DNA from: Rutidosis leptorrhynchoides
Taxonomy: Eukaryota; Streptophyta; Magnoliopsida; Asterales; Asteraceae
Direction: 5' to 3'
NCBI RefSeq assembly: GCF_046630445.1
Contig: NC_092341.1
Location: 131,394,001-131,458,000 of the forward strand
Length of the DNA: 64,000 nt
Shown here: one piece after another, positions 37,688-49,148 of the stretch
Position numbering within the stretch: position 1 is the stretch's first letter
Layout: each line of letters begins with the position of its first letter
Notes under the pieces: model-generated
What the model was told of the DNA's origin: nothing
Seen by the model: the letters and a program-made list of their open reading frames with translations, nothing else
The model's database searches: none
Translations under genes and position numbers: made by a program

Positions 37688-39670
37688 AATATTCCCACAC
37701 TTGAGCGTTGCTTGTCCTCAAGCAATATCGTCTTAAAATACTAGAATCACTTCTTTATTCTTCACACTTTGTACATCAGTGATTTTTATACGGTGGTATA
37801 AATAATGGTAGTAACGATATGGTTTACAGTCCCACATGACTATAAAAATTTAGATCCATTAAGGAAATTGGATCTTTATGAAAACATTTGATCTTTTGAA
37901 ATCTAGTTTTTACCCTAGATAAGTTTTTCGGAATAACCCTTTACCGGTGTTTGCAAAATATTTTTGTGGGTTTGGTGGGTTTCAGATTTGAAAATTTTAG
38001 CTCAAAACTTATGGTTTTGTGTCACCCACTTGCTAACCTTGTATTTGAAAAGCAACACGTCCAGTTCACTTGTCCCGTATATTACCTTTCGGTAAACTAC
38101 CGTCCGGTTGTAAAGGAAAGCGTTGAACAAGCAACTGTTAAGGCTATGTCCCCTGACATGCTTTTAATTATGGTCTATAACGTGTCGAACGCAATTACTA
38201 TCCTTGGTAGGAGCAATAGTAAAGCTCACCCTTATGATTTTTCGGTCTGGCACAAGGTCCTGTCTTTGACCATGCTATGCAACCACCGTTCTTACGGTTG
38301 ACACCCGATTTAGTTCAGGTGACCTAATGAATTCCAGGTGAATTCCTAGGATTTTAAGTTCAACGGTAATGAACGCATTGAAAATAGGGTTTTCAAAAAA
38401 CAAATCGGTTTGTAATTTTGATCAAAATATTTTCTCGTTCAAGCTCGAGTTTAGATATCATTGAATTCCATGATTTGTAATTCTCAATCTTTAAGGTCAA
38501 TCTCTAGGATTGAGTAATATCAGTCTTAAAAGCTGATTTTTAATCATTAAGGAGATTATCCTTTCTGGGGATCTGATTCATTAGTCTTGTCCAGCTAATT
38601 TGCATGGTGCCCCCCCATTGTACGAGATAAATCCTTCTCATGGTTAGGATAAATCTGACCACTTGGCGACCCTGTTTAATGCTGAGGTTCGTGGATTTCC
38701 TGCTGATTTTAGTGATGACTTTTCTAGATTTTTCGTCAACCTACAGCTGGTCTGGATGGCAACTTCATGACCTAATTCAAAAAGCGCGTGTCTTTTTCGG
38801 AAGACTTTACTTCCTTTTAATGATGGAATTGATTCATCGTGTAGATCCATCTCTTCTTTTCTTTCATCGGGTAAAACAGTTTAGTTTAGTCCAAAGCAAA
38901 AGTATTTTCAGTTATTTGTTACAGATATATGTGACATATGTTTAAGATAACTTGGTAAATTTTCCCACACTTGGCTTTTATTTTCCTTTTTATCGTCCTC
39001 TATTCCATTTTAAATGAATTTTAACATTTTGGTTTGTTTATCAATTTATGTCCTTTTTGAGGTAACAATAATTTCGGTGTTAAAACCTAGTTTTATCGTT
39101 CATAAATATGTATAAACATGATTTTTAGTTCATTTAATTGAAAATTTTGAAAAATTTTACTAGAATTGGGTAGTCAGTATATAAGACCAGGGCTGTTCTT
39201 TATTATCAGAGAGCACTAGATTCTAATACAACTACTGCTTTACTAGTATTTTTAATGGTAACCAAGTGTATAAAGTAAAAAATTTTAAAATCCGAAAGAA
39301 TTTAACCCCTTCCCACACCTAAGATCTTGCAATGCCCTCATTTGCAAGAAATCAGGAATAATTTAAATTATTGAGGGTGATTTGTGTGAAAATGATTAAA
39401 TTTTTACCAAAGTTTCCAAATATATTGGCGTTTGTTTGCTGAATGATAAATGGTGCACATCATTTGTTCATTCCGTCTTGTTGTTATTTCACATATATTT
39501 TGCATCTTGTCGTCAAAATTAGTTGCTTTTGCTGAACTTAATGCCAGTCTTTGAAAATGCGTTGTTTTACCCTGTTGTGTACATAAGATAAACTGCAAAC
39601 ATATATACATATTTTTGAAGTTTGGTATTTTACCCCACATTCAAAAATTATTAAAATCTAAGAATAAAAG
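37688..39670 (-). other. 3' non-coding region of element B
   Basis: Polypurine-like cores at 37693-37702 (next to the LTR), 38963-38972 and 39311-39320 (one mismatch), collinear with A and E. No convincing gene; a 68-codon minus-strand ORF at 38644-38850 has homologues in A and E but looks non-coding. Confidence 0.7.
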
Positions 39671-41098
39671 TTAGAAAATTATAAAAACTATTACAATATT
39701 AACAAAAGTATTAAACGTATCAATCATTACAAAATAAAAAAAAATAAGTATACTAGGGATGATACTGGTACCAATAGGGGTTCCAGGCATAACCATAGGT
39801 GCTATAGAATGCTTCGGCGGGTCATACGTAGGATACGGTGGCTGCATCTCTATAGACCAGGGAGGGAAGATGGGTTTCGGTGTAGGAATATAGTTTCTAC
39901 CTATATGTTGGCAATGAGCTATGATTTGGTTCTGATGAACTTGCCAATCTTCAAATGCTCTCTGTCTAGCATTTTCGTATTCCTGAGAAGCTATAAACCT
40001 TTGCATTTCTTGCATCTCATTCCCCCCTCCTACATTACCTTGCTGTTGGTTTCTCTCCACCTGTGGATGTCTACCATGGTTTTGTACTGCGGCGTTATTT
40101 CGCCTCTTCAAAACTTTCGCACCATGGTATACATTTAAACCTATAGTATCGCGGGGTTCCGGTTCTTCTACTAATAATCCCCCCCGACTTATATCCACAC
40201 CGAGATATTCACCAATCAAAGTAATAAAAATACCACCTCCTATTATGCTATGCGGTCTCATCCCCCGAACCATAGCTGATAAATAATAACCCACACAATA
40301 CGGTATACTTACAGCGCTTTGTGGGTCTCGAATACACATATGGTAAAACAAATCCTGTTCATTTACTTTTTCCTTGTTCTTACCCCTTTGTGTAATCGAA
40401 TTAGCTAAAAACCTATGTATCACTCTTAATTCGGCTCTATCTATATCCAAATAAGAGTAATTTCCCCCTTTGAAACGGTGATGGCTTGTCATTTGACTCC
40501 ACACACCGTGTGTATCAAAATTTTCATCTATCTTTCTACCGTTTAGTATCAACCCTCTACAATCGGCAGATGCTAACTCCTCAGGCGTATATATACATAA
40601 AGCCTGAGCCATGTCCAGTAAAGACATGTGGCGCATCGAACCGCCTAACAAAAATCTAATAAAAGAACGATCGGTTAAACTAGCTACCCGATCATTCAAC
40701 TCTATACTACATAACAATTCTTCACACCAAACTTTATATAAAGGTCTACGCATGGTGAATAAACGTACCCAGTCATTAAAAGAAGAATTACCATACCTCT
40801 GTACAAGTAATTCTCTAATTGGCCCGGCCAATTCTACAGCTTCTAAGGGTCCCCATTCTATGACCCTCGGTACCTCAACAACCTTAGAATGAAGAGTATG
40901 CAAACCCCTTTGATATTTTGGATAATCTATCCAAAGTCTGTCAAATCTCAGGTTCGGGTGCAATTCTTCCAAGTGCATATCAGAAAAGGTCATGACTGGA
41001 TGAGGTATATCCTGCTTGTAGTAGTTATCCACCTCCTGTTGTTCCACATTCTTAGCAGGAGCATTGCGGGCTTGGGATGAAGATTCACCCCTTTCAGT
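39671..41098 (-). CDS. Env-position protein (ATHILA ORF-1-like) of element B
   Basis: An open frame of about 475 codons downstream of pol, the place of the env-like gene in Athila-type elements. Landmarks: HPNLRFDRLWIDYPKYQRGL, RRPLYKVWCEELL, ELNDRVASLTDRSF, GGSMRHMSLLDMAQAL, YTPEELASADCRGLI and YYLSAMVRGMRP, then a Gln/Asn-rich region (VERNQQQGNVGGGNEMQ). These suggest the ATHILA ORF-1 family. There is no ATG at the start: the frame opens exactly at a 3' splice-like site (TTTTGCAG, exon from 41098), so expression probably needs splicing; the first internal Met is about residue 38. The hydrophobic last 30 residues may result from a frameshift near 39800, since another frame there gives a Tyr/Trp-rich end. 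No signal peptide or sure membrane segment. The role of this protein class is not established. Confidence 0.65.
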   Translation of the reverse strand, partial: TERGESSSQARNAPAKNVEQQEVDNYYKQDIPHPVMTFSDMHLEELHPNLRFDRLWIDYPKYQRGLHTLHSKVVEVPRVIEWGPLEAVELAGPIRELLVQRYGNSSFNDWVRLFTMRRPLYKVWCEELLCSIELNDRVASLTDRSFIRFLLGGSMRHMSLLDMAQALCIYTPEELASADCRGLILNGRKIDENFDTHGVWSQMTSHHRFKGGNYSYLDIDRAELRVIHRFLANSITQRGKNKEKVNEQDLFYHMCIRDPQSAVSIPYCVGYYLSAMVRGMRPHSIIGGGIFITLIGEYLGVDISRGGLLVEEPEPRDTIGLNVYHGAKVLKRRNNAAVQNHGRHPQVERNQQQGNVGGGNEMQEMQRFIASQEYENARQRAFEDWQVHQNQIIAHCQHIGRNYIPTPKPIFPPWSIEMQPPYPTYDPPKHSIAPMVMPGTPIGTSIIPSILIFFYFVMIDTFNTFVNIVIVFIIF

Positions 41099-42940
41099 CT
41101 GCAAAACACATCAAACACAATTTTTTGTGCATCCAAATATGCATTAGTGTCAGCAAAATCATCAATCAAAATAATTACAATGACATGATCAATTTATATC
41201 AAACTTAAGCTTATTTTCATATTTTCATCAAATCTACACTTTTTCAAATAAGCATATACGAAAATGTTCGCCAAGTTCATAAGCATTCAACTCAAATAAC
41301 ATGTCAAAATAATCATCACTAGCAATTAAACAGGTCTTAAATGGCATTATCTTTCAAAAATCAAGTTCATGAATTTTAGACTTGAAAAAGTCCACTTTAA
41401 TTCTCAAAATCATGTTTAGGCTCAAAGTTTGGATCATTTAACTACCTAAACATGTTACACTACTTAATTTAGCAACAATTCATGACAAAAATCGGCCATA
41501 ACCTGTTTATATCAAAAAGCCCCAAATTGCTCAAGAACACAAACCCTAGATTATTCAAAATTTGAAGTTTAAGGCTTCTAATCATGTTAAACAGCATCAA
41601 TCTAGGTTATACAAGCATAATACATAAACAATTTAAGCCTAATTACACTAAAAAGCATCAAAATCAAATTGGGAAAAAAATTGCTCAAGAACACCAAATT
41701 TCGGATTAAATGGTGTTTAGGTGTAGAAATTTACCGTTTTTCTTGAGTAATTCTTAGATAGCATCCTTCTCAACATGATTTTAGTAAAAGATTTGGTGAT
41801 TAACGGTTAAAAATTGTGATTTTGGGGGTTTTTTTCGGGTTTTTGCGTGCAGTTTTTCGCAGTATGTTTTTGTTTTGGGGTTGGGACTGATCTGTTCCAG
41901 CTCTTTATTTTTTTCTGATTTTTCGTAACTCCGCGACTCGCGGTGAATAACCCTTCAAACTTCGCGAGTCGCGGAGTTTGATATTTTTTTTTTTTTTTTT
42001 AATCAATAACTTATGAAACAATTAAGTACTTAATTTTAAAATTTTGTTTCCCTTGTTATTTAGGACGAGGTCGTTTCGGATCGATGTCCTAGTCCGTCCC
42101 TCGACAAAATTTTAAAATTTGTCTTTTTGTAGCGATTGTTTTAAAAGCTAAGATTTTTGGGGTTTTTTTTAATGTTTTTGGCATACTTTAATTCAATGAG
42201 ATTAAAAATAATGATAATAAAAGTTCTCGTCCCTCTCTCGGGTAAAGCAATTTCGGTTCAAAGACCTAGTCTTCAACTTACGACGAATTTTAAAAATCAT
42301 ATTTTTAACTTAATGAGATAAAGTAAATTTTTGTTTTTAAATTCACACAACTTAAATATAAAATTTAAAATTAATATTAAAAATTCACACCAAACTTAAA
42401 ATTTGAAATGCATAAAATTAAAAATTCATATTTTAAAAATTAAAAATTCACACCAAACTTAATTTAAAAATTCATATTATAAATTCATACCAAACTTATA
42501 TTAATTTTTCAAATATTTACAATTTTAAATATATTGTTTTTACAAAGTTTACAATATTAATTTAAGATTTAAATATTAATTATAAAAACATGGTAAAAAT
42601 AAAATTAAAAATCTTTTTGGCTTTTTATCCCACTTTAATCAATCAAATATTATCAAAAATATGCGCCCCTCTTTTCGGTAAAGTAATTTCGGTTCCAAGA
42701 CCTAATTTAACTCATGACGAATTTTTGAAATATTTTGAGTTGATTGTTTAAAGATATTTATACCTTAAGAATAAACGTTAAATTTCGCAGTGATGTAATA
42801 AATTTTTGAATGATATCAATAATTTCGGTCGCCAAACCTAATTTTATTCAATACCAATTTAATACTTTTTAGCGAACAAATTAGCGTTTATTATCAAAAG
42901 GTTAAAAATAAAAATAAAAATAAAAACTGTACAGACATAC
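41099..42940 (-). other. Presumed intron upstream of the env-position ORF (element B)
   Basis: On the minus strand CAG/GTATGT at 42943-42935 is a good 5' splice site and TTTTGCAG ending at 41099 a good 3' site, enclosing 1842 nt without a gene. The donor is also present in element A (CAG/GTAAGT at 53643-53635). The segment holds four diverged copies of a motif containing TTTCGG(T)...GACCTA (near 42062, 42240, 42680 and 42815) and one paired palindrome. Confidence 0.55.
41929..41976. promoter_or_regulatory. Paired GC-rich palindrome, presumed intron of B
   Basis: Units CTCCGCGACTCGCGG and CTTCGCGAGTCGCGGAG, starts 31 bp apart. It lies within the stretch deleted from element A. Confidence 0.7.
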
Positions 42941-42956
42941 CTGTGGAATAGATTTC

Positions 42957-43373
42957 TTAGTTATATGATCTATCCCATTCATAAGATAGTCGGTTTAATT
43001 GGTTTTCCATGGCTACAAAGGCGTAACCTCGAGCATTCAGTGTCTTTTCTTCTAAACATATGAACGGTCCGTCTCTGCATAAAGTAACAAATTCGGTATT
43101 TGAATAGGTTTGATTATTTGAACATTTACCTCCATGTGACCATTTTCCGCATTTGTGACATCTTTCTAGGTGTCGTGCTCTTCTTTTCGCTACGGATTTT
43201 GATTTTCCTTTACCAAATTGTAACTTATTATCTTCGCATCTGGATTCTTTTCTAACTCCGTCCATTCTTTCTCTGATTACTGATACTATTTCACTTGGTA
43301 GTATGTCATTATTTCTTTTAGTGATCAAAGCGTGTAGCATTAGACCATGGTTTAGTTCACAGGCAGTCTTCAT
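42957..43373 (-). CDS. Small zinc-knuckle protein downstream of pol (element B)
   Basis: A 138-codon ORF starting ATGAAGACTGCC, about 170 nt after the pol stop. Residues 80-92 or so are CHKCGKWSHGGKC (C-x2-C-x4-H-x3-C), preceded by a strongly basic run (KGKSKSVAKRRARHLER) and followed by FVTLCRDGPFICLEEKTLNARGY (given here by its key parts C, C and the Arg/Asp pair). The combination suggests nucleic-acid binding. A 3' splice-like site (TTTTTTTAG, exon from 43384) lies 11 nt before the ATG, and a 5' splice site lies 15 nt after the stop, so the ORF fills a possible exon of 444 nt. A homologue, broken only by element C, is in element A. I do not recognise a named family. Confidence 0.65.
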   Translation of the reverse strand: MKTACELNHGLMLHALITKRNNDILPSEIVSVIRERMDGVRKESRCEDNKLQFGKGKSKSVAKRRARHLERCHKCGKWSHGGKCSNNQTYSNTEFVTLCRDGPFICLEEKTLNARGYAFVAMENQLNRLSYEWDRSYN

Positions 43374-43544
43374 TTTGTAAAAACCTAAAAAAATAAAAAT
43401 TCAGAATGGGGGAAGAAGACTAGTTCTTTAGGGTCTGCTAGGGAAAGACCATTCGGGTTCCATTTTCGAGAACTACACGAAAACAGACAATCTAACTCTA
43501 TCAAAAATACATATTATCCTTTAAAGACTTGATTCTCCCCACAC

Positions 43545-46500
43545 TTAGTTAGCTGTGGTGTCGAAATTGTGATTAACTTCGTTGTCGACTTCCATCGGAC
43601 CATGTATGTAATGTTTAACTCTGTGACCATTAACTTTATATTCAATCCCATTTGAATTTATCAATTCTATCGTTCCGTATGGGAAAACTCTTTTGACTAT
43701 GAATGGTCCAGACCATCTTGATTTCAATTTTCCTGGAAATAGCTTGAATCGTGAATTGAAAAGAAGAACTCTGTCTCCTTCTTTAAATTCTTTTGAACTT
43801 CTGATTCTTTTATCATGCCATTTCTTCGTTCTTTCTTTATAGATTAACGAATTTTCGTATGCTTCATGTCTTAATTCTTCTAATTCGTTTAGTTGACTTA
43901 ATCGTAGACGTCCGGCTTCATGTAAATCAAGATTACATGTTTTCAAAGCCCAAAATGCTTTGTGTTCAATTTCTACTGGAAGATGACATGCTTTTCCATA
44001 AACAAGTCTAAAAGGTGTGGTTCCAATTGGAGTTTTGTAGGCTGTTCTAAAAGCCCAGAGTGCATCCTCCAATTTAATGGACCATTCCTTCGGATTTGAT
44101 CCTACGGTTTTCTCTAGAATACGTTTTAAAGCTCGGTTGGTATTTTCAACTTGTCTACTTGTTTGTGGATGATATGCGGTGGAGATTTTATGAGTTACTC
44201 CATATCTTTTAAAAACTTTCTCAAGTTGATTATTACAGAAATGAGTACCCCGATCACTTATTAAAGCTTTCGGTGTTCCAAACCTTGCAAAAAGACGTTT
44301 TAAAAAGTTGACTACAACTCGTGCATCGTTAGTTGGGAGATCTTGTGCTTCCGCCCATTTAGATACATAATCAATGGCTACGAGTATATATAGATTATTA
44401 TGACATTTTGGAAATGGACCCATAAAGTCAATACCCCAAATGTCAAATACTTCACATACTTGGATGACATTTTGTGGCATTTCATCACGTTGACTTATTT
44501 TTCCGGCCCTTTGACATGCATCACAGGATTTGCAAAGAAGGTGTGCGTCTTTGTAAATTGTTGGCCAATAGAATCCAGCATCATAAACTTTTCTTGCTGT
44601 TAGTTGAGGCCCATAATGCCCTCCTGTTGGTCCTGTGTGACAATGGTTTAATATTTTACTAGCTTCATCTCCAAATACACATCGGCGTATTATTCCATCG
44701 GGACAACTTTTAAACAGATGTGGATTTTCCCAAAAATAGTGTTTTATATCACTGAAGAATTTCTTTCGTCTTTGGTACGATAATCCTTTTTCAAGGAATC
44801 CACAAACTAAGTAGTTTGCATAGTCTGCAAACCATGGGATTTCTTTATAATCTATCTTCAATAGATATTCATCAGGAAAGTTGTCTTGTATAGCTGATTC
44901 ATTCAGAACTTCTAATTCGGGATTTTCAAGACGAGAAAGATGATCAGCGGCGAGATTTTCTGCTCCTCTTTTATCTCGGATTTCAATATCAAACTCTTGT
45001 AAGAGTAAGATCCAACGGATTAATCTTGGTTTAGCATCTTGTTTTGAAAATAGGTATCTAAGAGCAGAATGGTCGGTATAGACCACCGTTTTTGCTAGAA
45101 CGAGATATGATCGAAATTTGTCAAAAGCAAAGACAATAGCAAGGAGTTCTTTTTCAGTAGTTGTATAGTTCGTTTGTGCTCCTTGTAATGTCTTACTAGC
45201 ATAATATATAGGTTGAAATCGTTTTTCAATCCTTTGTCCTAAAACGGCTCCCATTGCAAAATCACTTGCATCGCACATTAGTTCAAATGGTAGATTCCAA
45301 TTTGGTGTTATCATAATCGGCGCATTAGTTAGTTTTTCTTTAAGAATATTAAAAGATTTGATACACTCATCTGAAAATATGAATGGAGCATCTTTTTCTA
45401 GGAGTTTATTCATAGGAGTGGCAATTTTAGAAAAATCTTTTATGAAACGTCGGTAAAAACCGACATGCCCTAGAAAACTCCTAACTCCTCTAACATTGGT
45501 GGGATGTGGAAGTTTAGCAATTACATCTACTTTAGCTCTATCCACTTCAATTCCTTCTTTTGAAATTTTATGTCCAAGAACGATGCCTTCTTTAACCATG
45601 AAATGGCATTTCTCCCAATTAAGTACTAGATTTGATTTTTCGCATCTAATTAGCATTCGTTCCAGATTAACTAGACATGATTTAAATGTATCACCGAAGA
45701 CTGAAAAGTCATCCATGAAAACTTCCATGCATTCTTCTATCATGTCGTGAAAAATCGCCATCATACACCTTTGAAAGGTTGCAGGGGCGTTGCAAAGTCC
45801 AAATGGCATGCATTTGTAAGCAAAAGTACCATAAGGGCACGTGAATGTGGTTTTCTCTTGATCCTCGGGTGCTATTGGAATTTGAAAATATCCGGAAAAT
45901 CCATCTAGAAAACAATAGTAACTATTTCCGGCTAATCTTTCCAACATTTGATCTATGAAAGGTAAGGGAAAGTGATCTTTTCTGGTGGCGTCATTTAATT
46001 TTCTATAATCAATACATACACGCCATCCTGTTACAGTCCTAGTAGGAATAAGCTCATTTTTCTCATTTGTGATGACAGTCATGCCACCCTTCTTAGGCAC
46101 GCATTGAACTGGGCTTACCCATGGACTATCAGAGATTGGATAAATTAAACCTGCATCTAGCAGTTTAATAATCTCTTTCTTAACTACATCTTGCATATTA
46201 GGATTTAGTCTTCGTTGGCGTTGCACATACGTTTTATGACCTTCTTCCATAAGGATTTTATGTGTGCAATACGAAGGACTTATTCCTTTAATATCATGAA
46301 TCTTCCATGCAATGGCTGGTTTATGAGCTTTCAACACAGAAATGAGTTGTGATTTCTCATTTTCAGTAAGAGAAGATGATATTATTACAGGTAATTCAGA
46401 TTCACCATGTAAATAAGCGTATTCCAAATGGTTTGGAAGTGGCTTTAACTCTAATTTTGGAGGTTCTTCTATCGATGATTTGTATCGATATCTGTCTTCT

Positions 46501-47621
46501 TCTTTTAGCATTTGAATTTCTTCTGTTGTTGGTTCATATCCGTTAGCTATAAGTGTAGCTAACATTTCAGCTTCATCAATTGGTTCATTACCTTCTCCTA
46601 AAGAACATTCTCCTGTTCCTTGTAATTCTGGAAATTCTTCTAATAATTCTGCATGTGCATCTATAGTTTGAATATAATAACATGTATCATCTGCAGATTG
46701 CGGTTGTTGCATTGCTCTATCAACTGAAAAGGTAACACTCTCATCCTCTATACTTAGGGTGAATTTCTTACCGAACACGTCTATCATTGCTTTAGCCGTG
46801 TTTAAGAATGGTCTTCCTAATATGAGAGGAACTTGAGAATCTTCTTCCATGTCCAAAACAACAAAATCTACTGGAAATACTAAAGTACCAACTTTAACTA
46901 GCATGTTCTCCATTATCCCTCTAGGATATTTTATTGATCTATCGGCTAGTTGTATGCTTATTCTGGTTGGTTTCAATTCTCCAAGGTCTAGTTTAGTGTA
47001 TAGTGAATACGGCATTAGATTTATACTAGCACCTAAGTCTGCCAATGCTTCTATTGAACTAAGACTACCCAGAAAACATGGAATTGTGAAACTTCCTGGA
47101 TCAGATAGTTTTTCTGGTATCTTATTCAACAGCACTGCTGAACAATTAGCATTCATAGTAACAGCCGAGAGTTCTTCCATTTTCTTTCTATTTGAGATTA
47201 GATCTTTCAAGAATTTAGCATATCTAGGCATTCCTGAAATCACATCAATGAAAGGAAGATTTACATTTATCTGTTTAAACATATCCAAGAATTTGGATTG
47301 CTCGGCTTCAAGTTTCTCTTTCTTCATTTTACTCGGATAAGGAAGTGGTGGTTGGTATGGTTTAACATAAGGTTTATCCTTAACTGTGTTATCTTCATTA
47401 ACCTTTTCAACTACCGGTTCTTTTTCCTTATCTTGATCAGGTTGTGGTTTTTGTGGAGTAGGAATGGCTTCATCAGAAGTTACAGGTATTTCATGTGGTT
47501 TAAGTGTTGTGCCACTTCTTGTGGTAATGGCTTTAGCTGTTTCACTCCGGGGGTTAGCATTTGTATCACTAGGTAGACTTCCCGGTTTTCTTTCACCTAT
47601 TAACCTTGCTAGGTTACTCAC
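43545..47621 (-). CDS. Athila-like pol polyprotein of element B
   Basis: A 1358-codon frame in phase with gag, separated from it only by the TAA at 47625-47627. Protease: [17 protein letters not shown] (Asp near 195). Reverse transcriptase: [14 protein letters not shown] and FMDDFSVFG near 634. RNase [15 protein letters not shown] and [10 protein letters not shown]. Integrase: zinc-binding His/Cys region near 1000-1040 ([11 protein letters not shown]), core acids in WGIDFMG (near 1060), LISDRGTHF and QVENTN (near 1157). A GPY/F-like module ([17 protein letters not shown]) follows. All catalytic acids are present; TSRQVEN has Arg where element A has Gly. It needs a start or read-through from gag for expression. 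The end of the gene overlaps a CTAAGTGTGGGGAGA purine tract. Confidence 0.92.
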   Translation of the reverse strand: MSNLARLIGERKPGSLPSDTNANPRSETAKAITTRSGTTLKPHEIPVTSDEAIPTPQKPQPDQDKEKEPVVEKVNEDNTVKDKPYVKPYQPPLPYPSKMKKEKLEAEQSKFLDMFKQINVNLPFIDVISGMPRYAKFLKDLISNRKKMEELSAVTMNANCSAVLLNKIPEKLSDPGSFTIPCFLGSLSSIEALADLGASINLMPYSLYTKLDLGELKPTRISIQLADRSIKYPRGIMENMLVKVGTLVFPVDFVVLDMEEDSQVPLILGRPFLNTAKAMIDVFGKKFTLSIEDESVTFSVDRAMQQPQSADDTCYYIQTIDAHAELLEEFPELQGTGECSLGEGNEPIDEAEMLATLIANGYEPTTEEIQMLKEEDRYRYKSSIEEPPKLELKPLPNHLEYAYLHGESELPVIISSSLTENEKSQLISVLKAHKPAIAWKIHDIKGISPSYCTHKILMEEGHKTYVQRQRRLNPNMQDVVKKEIIKLLDAGLIYPISDSPWVSPVQCVPKKGGMTVITNEKNELIPTRTVTGWRVCIDYRKLNDATRKDHFPLPFIDQMLERLAGNSYYCFLDGFSGYFQIPIAPEDQEKTTFTCPYGTFAYKCMPFGLCNAPATFQRCMMAIFHDMIEECMEVFMDDFSVFGDTFKSCLVNLERMLIRCEKSNLVLNWEKCHFMVKEGIVLGHKISKEGIEVDRAKVDVIAKLPHPTNVRGVRSFLGHVGFYRRFIKDFSKIATPMNKLLEKDAPFIFSDECIKSFNILKEKLTNAPIMITPNWNLPFELMCDASDFAMGAVLGQRIEKRFQPIYYASKTLQGAQTNYTTTEKELLAIVFAFDKFRSYLVLAKTVVYTDHSALRYLFSKQDAKPRLIRWILLLQEFDIEIRDKRGAENLAADHLSRLENPELEVLNESAIQDNFPDEYLLKIDYKEIPWFADYANYLVCGFLEKGLSYQRRKKFFSDIKHYFWENPHLFKSCPDGIIRRCVFGDEASKILNHCHTGPTGGHYGPQLTARKVYDAGFYWPTIYKDAHLLCKSCDACQRAGKISQRDEMPQNVIQVCEVFDIWGIDFMGPFPKCHNNLYILVAIDYVSKWAEAQDLPTNDARVVVNFLKRLFARFGTPKALISDRGTHFCNNQLEKVFKRYGVTHKISTAYHPQTSRQVENTNRALKRILEKTVGSNPKEWSIKLEDALWAFRTAYKTPIGTTPFRLVYGKACHLPVEIEHKAFWALKTCNLDLHEAGRLRLSQLNELEELRHEAYENSLIYKERTKKWHDKRIRSSKEFKEGDRVLLFNSRFKLFPGKLKSRWSGPFIVKRVFPYGTIELINSNGIEYKVNGHRVKHYIHGPMEVDNEVNHNFDTTAN

Positions 47622-47624
47622 TTC

Positions 47625-49148
47625 TTATTCCAGATTTTGAATAGAAGCTTGTTGATTTCTAAATGCTTGAGCATTTTGTTCATTGGTTTGTTTCTGAGAT
47701 GTGAAAAACTGCGTTTGAGTTTCAACTAGCTTCGTCATCATATCTTCTAAATTCGGCTTTTTATCATCGGTTTGTTGTGGTGGCTTGTTTTGAAAATTAG
47801 GTCTTTGCTGATTGTAAGTATTATTGGATACTTGTTGATTGCTAGGACCTTGTTGGTTGTTGTATGGAATATTTCTGTTATAATTCTGGTTTTGATTGTA
47901 AATCGGTCTTGGCGGTTGATAATTATTCTGATAATTATTTCCAGGCCTTTGGTTTATGTATGAAATATTCTCTCTTTGTTCCATTGTTAATTCAATACTG
48001 AGACAATCTTTTGTCAAATGTGGTCCTCCACACTGCTCACAACTAATTCGTATTGAGTGAATATCTTTAGTCATCTTTTCCATTCGTCTCTCCACAGCAT
48101 CTATCTTTGCGGAAATGGAATCTAAGTCATGGCTAGAATCGGCTCTAGCTGCTTTAGATGATCTAACGATATCTTTTTCTTGGTGCCACTCATGTGAGTG
48201 GGAAGCAGTATTATCAATAATTTTGTAAGCATCAGTTTCGGTTTTCTTCATAATAGAACCACCAGCTGCTATATCTATGTCTTTTCTTGTAGTGATGTCG
48301 CATCCTTGGTAGAATATTTGTACTATTTGACAGGTGTCTAAACCATGTTGCGGACATCCTCTTAACAACTTTCCATATCTTGTCCATGCCTCATATAGAG
48401 TTTCATTTGGTTTCTGTGTAAACGTAACAATTTCTGCTTGAAGTCTTACGGCTTTAGATGCAGGAAAGAATTGTTTAAGAAATTTGTCAACTAAAACGTC
48501 CCATGTATCAATCGCCCCTTCAGGTAACGATTCCAACCAATCTTTGGCTTCTCCCTTTAAAGTCCAGGGAAATAACATGAGATATATCTGTTCATCCTCA
48601 ACTTCTCGGATTTTAAATAGTGTGCAGATCCTATTAAAGGTACGTAGATGTTCATTTGGATCTTCCTTCGGCGCACCACTAAATTGGCATTGATTAGTCA
48701 CCATGTGTAGAATTTGTCCTTTGATTTCATAATCTGGCGCATTAATGTCTGGATGAGTAATTGCGTGACCTTGGCCAGTGCGTTTAGCTCTCATTCGGTC
48801 TTCCATACTTAAAGGTTCCAGATTCTCCATAATTGAATTTGTTGAATCGGTATCACTAGATGATTCTGATTTAATGGTTCGTTCCTCAACAATCTCTGTT
48901 TGAATGATTGGTGGCTCCGGAGGAAAGTTTAATGGTTCAGGATCTACGAACCGTTCCTGAATATTTTCCGGATTCTCAATTGTGAGGTCGGGTTCAAAAA
49001 ATGGATTATCAGAAATTTGAACTGGAGTACTTGGTCGACTGGATGACGATTCTAAAGAAAAATCAACGGCGGTAATATTTGCTAAATGTCTTGATCTAGT
49101 TACAGGTGGTGAACGTACAAAAGGTGGTGAACGTCTTGCTCGGTGCAT
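47625..49148 (-). CDS. Athila-like gag of element B
   Basis: A 507-codon ORF from ATGCACCGAGCA to a TAA. Arg/Ser-rich N-terminus (RARRSPPFVRSPP), an acidic linker, then the retrotransposon gag capsid domain at about 165-290 (LFPWTLKGEAKDWLESLPEG, FLKQFFPASKAVRLQ, NETLYEAWTRYGKLLRGCP). A short knuckle CEQCGGPHLTKDC lies near 369-381 and an Asn/Gln-rich tail follows. The final TAA stands where element A has CAA (Gln), and the frame then continues into protease, so this is either a fresh nonsense mutation or a read-through stop. Confidence 0.9.
   Translation of the reverse strand: MHRARRSPPFVRSPPVTRSRHLANITAVDFSLESSSSRPSTPVQISDNPFFEPDLTIENPENIQERFVDPEPLNFPPEPPIIQTEIVEERTIKSESSSDTDSTNSIMENLEPLSMEDRMRAKRTGQGHAITHPDINAPDYEIKGQILHMVTNQCQFSGAPKEDPNEHLRTFNRICTLFKIREVEDEQIYLMLFPWTLKGEAKDWLESLPEGAIDTWDVLVDKFLKQFFPASKAVRLQAEIVTFTQKPNETLYEAWTRYGKLLRGCPQHGLDTCQIVQIFYQGCDITTRKDIDIAAGGSIMKKTETDAYKIIDNTASHSHEWHQEKDIVRSSKAARADSSHDLDSISAKIDAVERRMEKMTKDIHSIRISCEQCGGPHLTKDCLSIELTMEQRENISYINQRPGNNYQNNYQPPRPIYNQNQNYNRNIPYNNQQGPSNQQVSNNTYNQQRPNFQNKPPQQTDDKKPNLEDMMTKLVETQTQFFTSQKQTNEQNAQAFRNQQASIQNLE

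Noticed and set aside
39671..39790. Hydrophobic C-terminus of the env-position ORF as a membrane anchor
   Set aside because: Another frame gives a Tyr/Trp-rich end and a stop near 39760, so the hydrophobic tail may be out-of-frame sequence after a small indel.
46849..47340. 163-codon plus-strand ORF, with a twin at 60326-60817
   Set aside because: Antisense shadow of the pol protease region; conserved only because pol is.
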